Numbered from the stretch's first letter, positions 41,852 through 49,541 are shown. The stretch: 49,541 nt of DNA from Oscillospiraceae bacterium (GCA_015064685.1 SVRT01000007.1:69361-118901); one strand, 5' to 3'. Made by a program: numbers and translations. Notes: generated by a model from the letters alone, not told the origin.

Positions 41852-44482
41852 TTACTTAAGCATACCTTCAAGAGTTGCTTTTGCGCTATCAAGTGCTTCT
41901 GCGACCTTGGAAGCATCGCGTCCACCTGCCATAGCGTTATCGGGACGTCCGCCGCCCTTACCGCCTGTAACGGCAGCAACTGATCCAACGAGCTTGCCCG
42001 CATGCGCACCTGCGCTGACAGCATTCTTACCCGCAACTGCAATGAAGTTGAGCTTGTCACCGGAATTAACCGCAATAACCGCAACAACGTCGTCATTTTC
42101 AGCCTTGATTTTATCGGAAAGACTTCTTGCCGCGTCGATCTCCATGCCTTCAGCAACGTACGTTACGAGCTTAACAGCACCAACTGTTACAGCTCCTGCA
42201 AGAACGTCAGCAAGCTTGCTTCCCGCGAGCTTGGAGTTAAGAGCCTCGATCTCCTTCTTCATAGAAGAGATCTCACCCTGAAGCTGAACAGCTCTCTTGG
42301 CAATATCTGCGGGATTCTGAACCTTAAGCTCAGCCGCGGTTTCAACGATAAGCTTGTCCTTCTTAGCGATAAGCTCAAGAACACCCATACCGGTAACAGC
42401 CTCGATACGGCGAACACCCGCCGCAACGCTCGACTCGCTTGTGATCTTGAAAAGACCGATCTTGCCGGTATTGTTGCAATGAGTACCACCGCAAAGCTCT
42501 GTCGAGAAGTTACCCATCTTGACCATGCGGACAACACTGCCGTACTTCTCGCCGAAGAGTGCCATAGCACCGTTCTTTCTTGCAGTCTCAATATCTGTCT
42601 CCATTGTAACTATATCGTTAGCCGCAAGAATGTTGAAGTTTACAAGAGCCTCAACTCTCTGTATCTCGTCGTGTGTAAGTGCCGCGAAATGAGTAAAGTC
42701 AAATCTGCAAACCTCTTCGTTAACGTAAGAGCCCGCCTGCTCAACGTGGTTACCGAGAACCTGTCTGAGAGCCGCCTGAAGAAGGTGAGCCGCAGAGTGG
42801 TTACGGCAGGTAGCCATACGCTTGGAGTCGTTTATGTCGGCAACAACAGCGTCGCCAACCTTGACCTCGCCGTTTGCAACCGTGCAAAGATGGATGTAAA
42901 CGCCGTCAGTCTTTTTTGTATCGTAAACAGTTCCGAGGAACTTGTCGGAGTAGATAGTACCCGTGTCACCAACCTGTCCGCCGCCCTCGCCGTAGAAAGG
43001 AGTGCGATCAAGAACGATGGTGCAGTCACCCTCGCTGACAGAGTCAACGCTTCCCTCGTCTGTGAGGATAGCGATAACCTTAGCGTCGCTCTTGAAATCT
43101 GTGTAGCCGGTAAATTCGGTTTTGGGAAGGTCGGAAAGAAGAGATTTGGAGGACTCATCCCAACCGCCAATGTTAGCTCTTGCCTCTCTTGCGCGAACCT
43201 TCTGCTGCTGCATAAGCTCAAGGAACTTTTCCTCGTCAATAGAGAGATTGCTCTCAGCTGCGATCTCGCGAGTAAGATCGATCGGGAATCCGAACGTGTC
43301 GTAAAGCTTGAATACGTCCTCACCGGAGATAACGTCCGCGTGGTCAGAAATTGCGCCTCTGATAAGATCGGAGAGAATGGAGAGACCTGCGTCAACAGTC
43401 GCGTCGAAACGCTCCTCCTCCATAGAAATAACCTTGAGAATATAATCGCGCTTCTCTTCAAGCTCAGGATATGCCGCAAAGCTTTCGTTGATAGCAACAG
43501 TAACGGTATCAACAAGGAAAGCGTGATTTATGCCGAGAAGCTTACCGTGACGGCAAGCGCGGCGAATAATACGGCGAAGAACGTATCCGCGTCCCTCGTT
43601 GGAAGGAATAACGCCGTCGCTGATCATAAACATTGCGCTTCTGGAGTGGTCTGTAACAACGCGGATAGAAATATCGTTGTCAGCGTCAGCACCGTAGGTA
43701 TTGCCTGCGATCTCGCAGGTCTTGTCAATTACCTTGCGGATAGAGTCAACCTCGAACATGTTGTCAACGCCCTGCATAACACAAGCAAGACGCTCAAGAC
43801 CCATACCGGTGTCAATGTTCTTCTGAGCAAGCTCAGTGTAGTTGCCCTGACCGTCGTTGTTGAACTGCGAGAATACGTTGTTCCAGATCTCCATAAATCT
43901 GTCGCAATCGCAACCGGGCTTGCAGTCGGGCGAGCCGCAGCCGTACTTGAGTCCGCGGTCGAAGTAGATCTCGGAGCAAGGGCCGCAAGGACCGCTGCCG
44001 TGCTCCCAGAAGTTGTCAGCCTTGCCAAGTCTTACAACGTGCGCAGGATCAACGCCGATCTTGTTTACCCAGATGTCGTAAGCCTCCTCGTCATGCTCAT
44101 AGATAGAAGGCCAAAGAAGCTCCGCAGGGATCTCAAGCCAACCGGTGAGGAACTCCCAGGACCAAGCGATAGCCTCCTCCTTGAAGTAGTCGCCAAAGGA
44201 GAAGTTACCGAGCATCTCAAAGAACGTGCCGTGACGCGCAGTGTGACCAACGCGCTCAAGGTCAGGTGTTCTGATGCACTTCTGGCAGGTAGTTACGCGA
44301 TTGCGCGGAGGGATCTCCTCACCCGTGAAGAACTTCTTCATAGGCGCCATACCGGAGTTTATAAGTAAAAGTGACTTGTCGTTGTGAGGAACGAGCGAGT
44401 AAGAAGGAAGACGCAGATGTCCCTTCGACTCAAAGAATGAGAGATACTTCTCTCTTAAGTCATTAAGTGATGTCCATTTCAT
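41852..44482 (-). CDS. alaS: Alanyl-tRNA synthetase
   Basis: 876-residue class II synthetase that charges tRNA-Ala in the cytosol. The catalytic domain starts MKWTSLNDLREKYLSFFES and shows RVTTCQKCIRTPDLERVG and TFFEMLGNFSFGDYFK. The editing domain has NHSAAHLLQAALRQVLG (HxxxH) and LCGGTHCNNTGKIGLF with the editing cysteine and histidine. The C-Ala end is GGKGGGRPDNAMAGG. Length is standard. I see no T-box-type leader; the promoter is close and the leader short. It is convergent to rpe. Confidence 0.97.
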   Translation of the reverse strand: MKWTSLNDLREKYLSFFESKGHLRLPSYSLVPHNDKSLLLINSGMAPMKKFFTGEEIPPRNRVTTCQKCIRTPDLERVGHTARHGTFFEMLGNFSFGDYFKEEAIAWSWEFLTGWLEIPAELLWPSIYEHDEEAYDIWVNKIGVDPAHVVRLGKADNFWEHGSGPCGPCSEIYFDRGLKYGCGSPDCKPGCDCDRFMEIWNNVFSQFNNDGQGNYTELAQKNIDTGMGLERLACVMQGVDNMFEVDSIRKVIDKTCEIAGNTYGADADNDISIRVVTDHSRSAMFMISDGVIPSNEGRGYVLRRIIRRACRHGKLLGINHAFLVDTVTVAINESFAAYPELEEKRDYILKVISMEEERFDATVDAGLSILSDLIRGAISDHADVISGEDVFKLYDTFGFPIDLTREIAAESNLSIDEEKFLELMQQQKVRAREARANIGGWDESSKSLLSDLPKTEFTGYTDFKSDAKVIAILTDEGSVDSVSEGDCTIVLDRTPFYGEGGGQVGDTGTIYSDKFLGTVYDTKKTDGVYIHLCTVANGEVKVGDAVVADINDSKRMATCRNHSAAHLLQAALRQVLGNHVEQAGSYVNEEVCRFDFTHFAALTHDEIQRVEALVNFNILAANDIVTMETDIETARKNGAMALFGEKYGSVVRMVKMGNFSTELCGGTHCNNTGKIGLFKITSESSVAAGVRRIEAVTGMGVLELIAKKDKLIVETAAELKVQNPADIAKRAVQLQGEISSMKKEIEALNSKLAGSKLADVLAGAVTVGAVKLVTYVAEGMEIDAARSLSDKIKAENDDVVAVIAVNSGDKLNFIAVAGKNAVSAGAHAGKLVGSVAAVTGGKGGGRPDNAMAGGRDASKVAEALDSAKATLEGMLK

Positions 44483-44525
44483 AAGAATTTTTACATCCTT
44501 TCGTCAATTAATCTTCAACTTATAA

Positions 44526-44554
44526 ATTATATCACCTTTTTATCAATAAGTCAA
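44526..44554 (-). promoter_or_regulatory. SigA-type promoter of alaS
   Basis: Minus strand TTGACT (44554-44549), 17-base spacer, TATAAT (44531-44526). Transcription would start about 35-40 bases before the ATG, leaving no room for a T-box. Confidence 0.85.
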
Positions 44555-44589
44555 TAGAATTTGACCGATATTTCGCTGAATTTTGCATT

Positions 44590-44700
44590 TTTCTTGTATC
44601 CGCGGCGGATCCGTCGCCTCGTCACTTCGCTCCTCGCCGCCAATAGCCTTCTCCAGCGGAGAAGGGGGACCGCGGTAGCGGTGGATGAGGAGGTCGCCAT
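44590..44700. repeat. GC-rich palindromic interspersed-type repeat element
   Basis: A non-coding block with stacked small palindromes. CCTTCTCC-AGC-GGAGAAGG (44647-44665) has an 8-bp stem. ACCGC-GGTA-GCGGT (44669-44682) is next to it, then GGATGAGGAGG. CGGCGGATCCGTCG lies at about 44602-44615. The composition and the phrase pattern (hairpin, GC hairpin, GGATGAGG) are like repeats scattered between genes in many gut Clostridia (recalled, not searched). It contains no supported gene. Confidence 0.6.
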
Positions 44701-44779
44701 TAAAACAATACTATCGATTCAACCGCGCCTTACTCCACCAATATGACACATCTTACTTATTATCCCACCCCCCCACCAC

Positions 44780-44880
44780 TGACTACTTGCAAACGAACCG
44801 CGCTCGCTCCGCTCGCGCGCGGCTCCGCCGCGCCCCCTTGCAAACTCAACTCGCACTTCGCGCGAATACCGCTGCGCAAA
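44780..44880. repeat. Second GC-rich palindromic block with direct repeats
   Basis: GCGCGGC-TCC-GCCGCGC (44817-44833) forms a 7-bp stem. The 8-base direct repeat TTGCAAAC occurs at 44787-44794 and 44838-44845. GCTC-type short tandem repeats run through. The GC content is far above the flanking sequence. No gene is seen. It lies between the alaS promoter and the terminator of the surface lipoprotein. Confidence 0.5.
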
Positions 44881-44908
44881 AAGCGCAATATCACATTTTA
44901 ATAGCCGA

Positions 44909-44938
44909 CAAAAAAGGGCAACCGCACGCGGTTGCCCT
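44909..44938 (-). terminator. Terminator of the collagen-like/BspA-like lipoprotein gene
   Basis: Stem GGGCAACCGC/GCGGTTGCCC (44916-44937) with loop AC, followed on the minus strand by six T residues. Confidence 0.85.
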
Positions 44939-44959
44939 CTCTGTTAAATTTTATCAATT

Positions 44960-47900
44960 TTAGCTGCGTTTCCAATAATAGTTATCATACGTCGACTTGA
45001 GATACGTAGCCGCAGTACCTACATCTGCAAGACTTGAACGCGATATACTTGTTCCGCTTGTTGCATTAGAAGATGATGCTCTCCACCACCCGTTCGGATT
45101 CTTAAACGTCACGCTCATCAGGCTGTCGCAATCATAGAACGCAAAACTTCCTATGCTCGTCACACTGTCGGGAATTTCCACGCTCGTCAGGCTGGTGCAA
45201 ACAGAGAACGCATTATATCCTATGCTCGTCACACTGTCGGGGATTACCACGCTCGTCAGGCTTCTGCAAGAAGAGAACGCAGAACTTCCTATGCTCGTCA
45301 CACTGTCGGGAATTTCCACGCTCTTCAGGCTGGTGCAATTACAGAACGCATTATCTCCTATGCTCGTCACACTGTCGCCTATTTCCACGCTCGTCAGGCT
45401 GGTGCAATTACAGAACGCAATATCTCCTATGCTCGTCACACTGTCGCCTATTTCCACGCTCGTCAGGCTGGTGCAATTATAGAACGCAGAACTTCCTATG
45501 CTCGTCACACTGTCGGGGATAGTTATGCTTCTGAGCTTTGAACTATAGCTGAATGCATAGTCCGCTATTATCCTCGTCTCTTCCTTTAATGTAACAACCA
45601 CTACCGTGTCATCAAAATCTATAACACAGTTATCAACGTAGGATACTCCGTCTATCTTCTCTATCAACTTGCTGCATCCTTCGAACGCAGAACCTCCTAT
45701 GCTCGTCACACTGTCGCCTATTTCCACGCTCGTCAGGCTGGTGCAATTATAGAACGCAGAACTTCCTATGCTCGTCACACTGTCGCCTATTTCCACGCTC
45801 GTCAGACTTCTGCAAGAAGAGAACGCAGAACTTCCTATGCTCGTCACACTGTCGCCTATTTCTACGTTCGTAAGGCTTGTGCAACCAGAGAACGCATTCT
45901 TACCAATGCTCGTCACACTGTCGGGGATAACGACCGATGTTATAGACTTACCTTTAAATGCACTATCTCCAATAACAGTTACCGGCACACCGTTATATTT
46001 CTCTGCGATCTGAACATTGGTCGCAGATGCGGTGTAGTCTATCACTTCTGCATATGTGCCGTCATTAGAAACAAGATATACGACTCCCCTCGAAGCAGTT
46101 ATCTGATTGTTGCATACACTGCACTTTCCGCTGTCCTCGATCGTGTGTGCCTCATTATCCTTGGTCTCGTCACACATAGAGCATTCGAACCAGTGGTTGT
46201 TCTTGTCGTATGAATATTCCTCTGCCCAATCGTGATCTATCTTGTCTGTGAAATTTGTTCTTTCCTCATATCCACAGATTGTACACGTCTTATCATCGTA
46301 ACCCTGTGCTTGGCATGTAGGAGCCGTTGTTACAACGTCAAAATTGTGCTGATCATAGGATCCGCTCTTCCACTCAATAGTTTTGCATATTGAGCAAATG
46401 CGGTAGAAAAGTCTATATTCACAAGAAATGTCATCGTTTCCGGCATAATTCACCCAATCACCAAAGTTGTGCTTCTCGGGCATCTCGATAGCATCAAGTA
46501 CGGTTCCGTCCGTCAAGGTAATAACAAGCTTGCCGTTTTCGTCATACTCAACCTTTTCAATGGTCGCACCGGACTCACCCTGAATACCTTGCTCACCCTG
46601 GTCTCCCTTGTCACCCTTTTCGCCGTCTTTTCCATCTTCGCCGGCAGCCTTAATGCCCGTATCCTCGTCACCAATCCACCAGTTTCCATTCTCACCGATG
46701 TAAGGTGTAAGACCGTCAGCACCGTCTGCACCATCTTTACCGGGCGCACCGTCGGCTCCGTCTTTTCCATCCTCGCCGTCGGCGCCGTCCTTACCGTCTG
46801 CACCATCAGCGCCATCTTTTCCTTCGGCTTTGATACCGGTATCCTTGTCACCTATCCACCAGTTTCCATTCTCACCGATGTAAGGTGTGAGTCCGTCGGC
46901 ACCGTCTTCGCCGTCTTTTCCGGGCGCTCCGTCTTCACCGTCAACGCCGTCCTTACCGTCCGTACCGTCGACTCCGTCTTTTCCATCTTCGCCATCTTTT
47001 CCTTCGGCTTTGATACCGGTATCCTTGTCACCTATCCACCAGTTTCCATTCTCACCGATGTAAGGTGTGAGTCCGTCGGCGCCATCAGCACCGTCTTTAC
47101 CGGGTGCTCCGTCAGCTCCGTCTTCGCCGTCGACTCCATCTTTTCCGTCCTCGCCCTTTTCACCCTGAGGTCCTTGCGGTCCTTGAGGTCCCTGAGCGCC
47201 ATTTGCCACTGTAAATGTTGTTGTGCTTCCATCGGTAAACACAATTGTATATGAATCGACAAGACCGTCACTTCCGCTCTTGATAATGGTAAGGATTCCG
47301 TTACCCGTAGCACCGGTATCTCCCTTGTCACCCTTGTCGCCGTCTTTGCCGTCTTCGCCATCTTTACCGGGCGCTCCGTCAGCTCCGTCCTTACCGGGCG
47401 CACCGTCGACACCGTCTTTTCCGTCAGCACCGACAAGAGAAAGCAGCCATTCCTCAACTGTTCCCTTGAATCCATTCTCAACGGCAAGATCGTAAACAGA
47501 CTTTCCGTCAAGTCCGTCCTTTCCATCCTTTCCGTCCTCGCCGTCCTCACCGTCCTCACCGTCTTTACCGGGAGCGCCGTCAATACCGTCTTTTCCGTCA
47601 GCTCCGTCCTTACCGGGCGCACCAACAAGAGAGAGCAGCCACTCCTCAACTGTTCCCGTATATCCATTCTCCACAGCAAGCTGATACGCGCTCTTTCCAT
47701 CCGCGCCGTCAGCTCCCTTTAGAGACTCAACCCATTCTTCAAAGGTTCCCGTGTAACCCTTGCTCGTAAGCTCCTCATAAATGTCGTAAGGATTCTTGTA
47801 GATCTCACTGTAATCCTTATTCTTGTCCTCACCCTTGTTTCCGTCATCAACAGTCGTATCCTGCTCGACAACGTCGCCTGAGGGCTTCTCCTCTGTTTGC

Positions 47901-47986
47901 TTCGGTGTCTCGGACGTGTCACAACCGACAAAGGTCGGCAGACACAACGCCAAAACCAGCAAAAGCGCTAATAATGTCTTTTTCAT
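44960..47986 (-). CDS. Mosaic surface lipoprotein: collagen-like repeats, CxxC module, BspA-like leucine-rich repeats
   Basis: 1008 residues. The signal peptide MKKTLLALLLVLALC ends in a lipobox-like FVGC with the likely lipidated Cys near 22, so the protein is anchored outside the membrane. A Thr/Glu-rich spacer follows. Residues about 90-500 are Gly-x-y collagen-like (GKDGADGKDG type) broken by three copies of a LAVENGxxGTVEEWLLSL motif and three of LTPYIGENGNWWIGDKDTG. Then comes a cysteine module with several CxxC pairs (CSIC, CTIC, CSMC, CSVC). The C-terminal third has ten DSVTSIG leucine-rich repeats of the BspA/LRR_5 kind. A role in adhesion or matrix contact is inferred from the repeats; the ligand is unknown. 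Own promoter and terminator. Confidence 0.9.
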   Translation of the reverse strand: MKKTLLALLLVLALCLPTFVGCDTSETPKQTEEKPSGDVVEQDTTVDDGNKGEDKNKDYSEIYKNPYDIYEELTSKGYTGTFEEWVESLKGADGADGKSAYQLAVENGYTGTVEEWLLSLVGAPGKDGADGKDGIDGAPGKDGEDGEDGEDGKDGKDGLDGKSVYDLAVENGFKGTVEEWLLSLVGADGKDGVDGAPGKDGADGAPGKDGEDGKDGDKGDKGDTGATGNGILTIIKSGSDGLVDSYTIVFTDGSTTTFTVANGAQGPQGPQGPQGEKGEDGKDGVDGEDGADGAPGKDGADGADGLTPYIGENGNWWIGDKDTGIKAEGKDGEDGKDGVDGTDGKDGVDGEDGAPGKDGEDGADGLTPYIGENGNWWIGDKDTGIKAEGKDGADGADGKDGADGEDGKDGADGAPGKDGADGADGLTPYIGENGNWWIGDEDTGIKAAGEDGKDGEKGDKGDQGEQGIQGESGATIEKVEYDENGKLVITLTDGTVLDAIEMPEKHNFGDWVNYAGNDDISCEYRLFYRICSICKTIEWKSGSYDQHNFDVVTTAPTCQAQGYDDKTCTICGYEERTNFTDKIDHDWAEEYSYDKNNHWFECSMCDETKDNEAHTIEDSGKCSVCNNQITASRGVVYLVSNDGTYAEVIDYTASATNVQIAEKYNGVPVTVIGDSAFKGKSITSVVIPDSVTSIGKNAFSGCTSLTNVEIGDSVTSIGSSAFSSCRSLTSVEIGDSVTSIGSSAFYNCTSLTSVEIGDSVTSIGGSAFEGCSKLIEKIDGVSYVDNCVIDFDDTVVVVTLKEETRIIADYAFSYSSKLRSITIPDSVTSIGSSAFYNCTSLTSVEIGDSVTSIGDIAFCNCTSLTSVEIGDSVTSIGDNAFCNCTSLKSVEIPDSVTSIGSSAFSSCRSLTSVVIPDSVTSIGYNAFSVCTSLTSVEIPDSVTSIGSFAFYDCDSLMSVTFKNPNGWWRASSSNATSGTSISRSSLADVGTAATYLKSTYDNYYWKRS
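45153..45570 (-). repeat. Near-identical 69-bp tandem repeats encoding BspA-like LRRs, block A
   Basis: A shared 18-base core beginning ATGCTCGTCACAC starts at 45153, 45222, 45291, 45360, 45429 and 45498, an exact 69-bp (23-codon) period. Each unit encodes one DSVTSIG repeat. The near identity implies recent duplication or gene conversion. Confidence 0.93.
45699..45925 (-). repeat. 69-bp tandem repeats encoding BspA-like LRRs, block B
   Basis: The same core starts at 45699, 45768, 45837 and 45906, again with a 69-bp period. It is separated from block A by a 201-bp step (67 codons) that codes a diverged unit and an IDGVSYVDNCVIDF stretch. Confidence 0.92.
46570..47700 (-). repeat. Collagen-like Gly-x-y coding repeat region
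   Basis: Low-complexity repeats of CCGTC/TCTTTTCC-type triplets in the coding strand complement, giving GKDG and GADG units. Three copies of a longer unit encode LTPYIGENGNWWIGDKDTG; they lie near 46660-46700, 46835-46880 and 47015-47060. Such sequence is prone to slippage and assembly collapse. Confidence 0.85.
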
Positions 47987-48053
47987 TTCAATTCCTCCAA
48001 GTGAAATTTCATTCGACGTTCACCAAAGACGGTGAAAAAATACATCACTATAA

Positions 48054-48082
48054 ATTATACCACGTCATTCTCCAAAAGTCAA
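48054..48082 (-). promoter_or_regulatory. SigA-type promoter of the surface lipoprotein gene
   Basis: Minus strand TTGACT (48082-48077), 17-base spacer, TATAAT (48059-48054). The GGAGG ribosome site follows near the ATG at 47986. The AT-rich 48083-48240 stretch upstream holds a small hairpin (TCAAAAT/ATTTTGA, 48163-48182) and nothing else I can name. Confidence 0.85.
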
Positions 48083-48244
48083 TGAGTACGTGTTTTTTAA
48101 TAAATGAATAAAAATGCAAAAAAATGAATATATACATTTTTATTTATTACTCAAAAAAACACTCAAAATAGCCCCATTTTGACTGATTTTGTCAATTGTT
48201 TGCCTTAATGTCGGTATGGTTAGCTTCATTTTAATCAAAAAAAT

Positions 48245-48269
48245 TAAAAAACGGGGTAAAAACCCCGTA
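48245..48269 (-). terminator. Terminator of coaW
   Basis: 7-bp stem ACGGGGT/ACCCCGT (48252-48269), loop AAAA, followed on the minus strand by a long T-run. Confidence 0.85.
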
Positions 48270-48294
48270 ATTTTGCGTAATTTACAGCTAAAAA

Positions 48295-49155
48295 TTAAGA
48301 TTCTAACTCCTCGTAAAGCGCCGCTCCGATAACAGTACCAAAACTCGAATTATCCGGAATAATAAAGTTGATTCCAAACGAACCGAGATTCTCAAATACG
48401 TTTCTTACAGCCTCAATATTTGTAAGATTACCAATGATCACAACGTCTTTTATACCGTGTCCGCGAGCCGCAAAAACTGACATCATAGCAACGGTTTCCG
48501 CAACCATATTCGCAACACCGAGAGCAATATCCGCATTCGTCGCAAGATCCGAAACCTTACCGAAATTCGCAGCAGTCAGATCCTCATTTACACCGGTATA
48601 TTTGGCGTTTTTAGAGATATCCTTAACCCTCAGATCGATATTATCAAGATTACCCTCGCGGCAGATCTCCTCAATGTGTTCAACGGTTTCAATTCCCGTC
48701 ATTTTCCTTGTAAGACCAAGCAAAGTGCCGCCTCCGACACCTGTTCCGCCAAGGTAATTGATCTTTGTCTTACTTCCCTCTTTCTTTGCGTGAACGAGCG
48801 CAGTTCCTGTTCCCATGCTGACGATGATCGCCTCGTCAAGTCCAGAAAGATAAAGTCCGCCAAGACCAACCGCAGAGAACTCCGGAACGGTCTGGCAAGT
48901 AAGATTGTATATAGGATTTTGCATATGCGTTGCACCGACACCGGTCACCATAACCTTGTCGATTTCATCAAGAGATAACCCGTTTTGAGAAGTAAAGCGA
49001 CCAAAAGCACCGTATATCGAGGTAATAGGGTCGGTTGCGCGAACAAGAAACGGCGAGATAAGCTGATTATTGCCGTTTTCCCCCATCTTAAAACCAACTA
49101 TCTTAGTTGTGCTACCGCCCACGTCTATTCCAATAACGTTTCGATTTTTACTCAT
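48295..49155 (-). CDS. coaW: Type II pantothenate kinase
   Basis: 286-residue ASKHA-fold kinase that phosphorylates pantothenate, the first step of CoA synthesis. The phosphate loop is VIGIDVGGSTTKIVGFKMG at the start. VMVTGVGATHMQNP, IVSMGTGTALVHAKKEG and GGTGVGGGTLLGLTRKMTG are type II (staphylococcal-like) signatures. A TTG six codons upstream (49173) is in frame but lacks a ribosome site; ATG 49155 has GGAG 12 bases before it, a bit far. Type II enzymes are little inhibited by CoA. coaE lies at 19.5 kb. Confidence 0.94.
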   Translation of the reverse strand: MSKNRNVIGIDVGGSTTKIVGFKMGENGNNQLISPFLVRATDPITSIYGAFGRFTSQNGLSLDEIDKVMVTGVGATHMQNPIYNLTCQTVPEFSAVGLGGLYLSGLDEAIIVSMGTGTALVHAKKEGSKTKINYLGGTGVGGGTLLGLTRKMTGIETVEHIEEICREGNLDNIDLRVKDISKNAKYTGVNEDLTAANFGKVSDLATNADIALGVANMVAETVAMMSVFAARGHGIKDVVIIGNLTNIEAVRNVFENLGSFGINFIIPDNSSFGTVIGAALYEELES

Positions 49156-49308
49156 AATATGCCAAATCTCCAATCAAATTTCGTTATCTGATAATTGATT
49201 ATAGCACAATTAACTTACAATGTCAATAAAAACCTTCTCCTTTGTCAATATGCAATAAAAGAGCGCAAAAAAACATAAAAAATTGTCTTATTTTTTTCAA
49301 AATAGCTA

Positions 49309-49337
49309 TTGACAAACTATTTTTTATGTGATATAAT
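49309..49337 (+). promoter_or_regulatory. SigA-type promoter of tRNA-Pro
   Basis: TTGACA (49309-49314), 17-base spacer, TATAAT (49332-49337), perfect consensus, about 80 bases before the mature tRNA. Confidence 0.9.
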
Positions 49338-49344
49338 ATCAAGG

Positions 49345-49416
49345 TCGCCGAGAGAAGACAACCAAATCTTCATCTTAGCAACTCCAAAATGCTAACGTAG
49401 TCAAAAGTTAAGGTAT
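49345..49416 (+). ncRNA. Structured 5' leader of the tRNA-Pro transcript
   Basis: Two potential hairpins: GAAGA (49354-49358)/TCTTC (49367-49371), and TTAGCA (49375-49380)/TGCTAA (49390-49395). It would be removed by RNase P; whether it has a role is unknown. Confidence 0.35.
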
Positions 49417-49492
49417 CTGGGTGTGGCGCAGCTGGTAGCGCGCTACCTTGGGGTGGTAGAGGCCGCAAGTTCAAGTCTTGTCACTCAGACCA
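49417..49492 (+). tRNA. tRNA-Pro (anticodon GGG)
   Basis: A full cloverleaf: acceptor CTGGGTG/CACTCAG (one G-T pair), D stem GCGC/GCGC, anticodon stem CTACC/GGTAG around loop TTGGGGT (anticodon GGG), T arm GCAAG/CTTGT with loop TTCAAGT, A73 and an encoded CCA. It reads CCC and CCU proline codons. Confidence 0.95.
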
Positions 49493-49495
49493 AAT

Positions 49496-49541
49496 AAGAA
49501 CTACTATTTTGATACAGTTTGTATTGAAACGGTAGTTCTTA
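49496..49541 (+). terminator. Probable terminator after tRNA-Pro
   Basis: Inverted repeat AAGAACTAC (49496-49504)/GTAGTTCTT (49532-49540) with an inner GATACA/TGTAT stem. The T-tract would lie past the window edge, so its type is not proven. Confidence 0.6.

Noticed and set aside
42002-44368. A 788-codon open frame antisense to alaS
   Set aside because: It lies fully opposite a certain alanyl-tRNA synthetase gene; it has no ribosome site, and its composition is a by-product of alaS codon use.
44483-44560. Possible T-box riboswitch before alaS
   Set aside because: The promoter is only about 45 bases from the start codon and no T-box sequence or terminator is seen.
45153-45925. Regular repeats as a possible CRISPR array
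   Set aside because: The 69-bp units are contiguous coding LRR repeats in one open frame without unique spacers.
46469-47254. A long hydrophobic open frame opposite the collagen-like region
   Set aside because: It is the reverse complement of the repeats and mirrors their low complexity; the lipoprotein on the other strand has signal peptide, promoter and terminator.
49375-49395. TTAGCA-N9-TGCTAA in the tRNA-Pro leader resembles a CIRCE site (TTAGCACTC-N9-GAGTGCTAA)
   Set aside because: The arms are only 6 bases, not 9, and lack the inner CTC/GAG; it is most simply a small hairpin.

Overview
The window looks like chromosomal DNA of a low-to-mid GC, Gram-positive, endospore-forming member of the Clostridia, probably an uncultured gut-type lineage (inference). 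The signs are: whiA, a YerC/TrpR-like regulator, type II pantothenate kinase, dipicolinate synthase genes dpaA-dpaB, strong AGGAGG-type ribosome sites, near-consensus TTGACA-17-TATAAT promoters, and a lipoprotein built from collagen-like and BspA-like repeats. Almost all of it is dense core-genome coding sequence. I see no prophage, insertion sequence, CRISPR array, restriction or defence locus.

Layout. 1-4.9 kb (minus): 5' part of a class A penicillin-binding protein (cut by the window edge), then a comEC-metallophosphoesterase operon with a terminator inside its last codons. 5.0-5.3 kb: a one-gene carrier protein unit. 5.3-6.2 kb: ispE (minus). 6.3-11.2 kb (plus): htpG, coupled to an odd prephenate-dehydratase-like/ACT protein, then a TSCPD protein and a phosphohexomutase. 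11.2-17.4 kb (minus): a HAD phosphatase-murB-whiA-dnaE run. 17.5-18.1 kb: a membrane protein with a zinc ribbon. 18.3-26.7 kb (plus): an eight-gene operon with a clear promoter and terminator (Gfo/Idh oxidoreductase, coaE, lytic transglycosylase, M18 aminopeptidase, prfA, Sua5-type tsaC, a type IIA topoisomerase A subunit, a 35-residue membrane peptide).

26.7-33.0 kb (minus): GNAT acetyltransferase, HAM1/RdgB-like pyrophosphatase, small Ca-loop membrane protein, DUF436, DUF1385, a divergent PRPP synthetase and an orphan rhamnulokinase. 33.2-34.7 kb (plus): dpaAB for spore dipicolinate. 34.7-36.7 kb (minus): a yerC-like gene, a methyltransferase and hslO. 36.9-40.9 kb (plus): an XRE regulator leading tsaE-tsaB-rpiB-ispD-ispF, then rpe at 41.1 kb. 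41.9-44.5 kb: alaS (minus). 44.56-44.96 kb: a non-coding GC-rich palindromic repeat region. 45-48 kb: the mosaic surface lipoprotein. 48.3-49.2 kb: coaW. 49.4 kb: tRNA-Pro(GGG) with its own promoter and a structured leader.

Themes that link separated loci: the MEP isoprenoid pathway (ispD, ispE, ispF), t6A tRNA modification (tsaC, tsaE, tsaB; tsaD not here), CoA synthesis (coaW, coaE), and cell wall assembly (PBP1, murB, lytic transglycosylase). The most unusual items are the lobe-deleted prephenate-dehydratase-like/ACT protein behind htpG, the lipoprotein with ten in-register 69-bp repeats beside a palindromic repeat region, the terminator whose T-tract abuts the ribosome site of the HAM1-like gene, and the atypical topoisomerase A subunit. 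I do not see a clear new multi-gene system.
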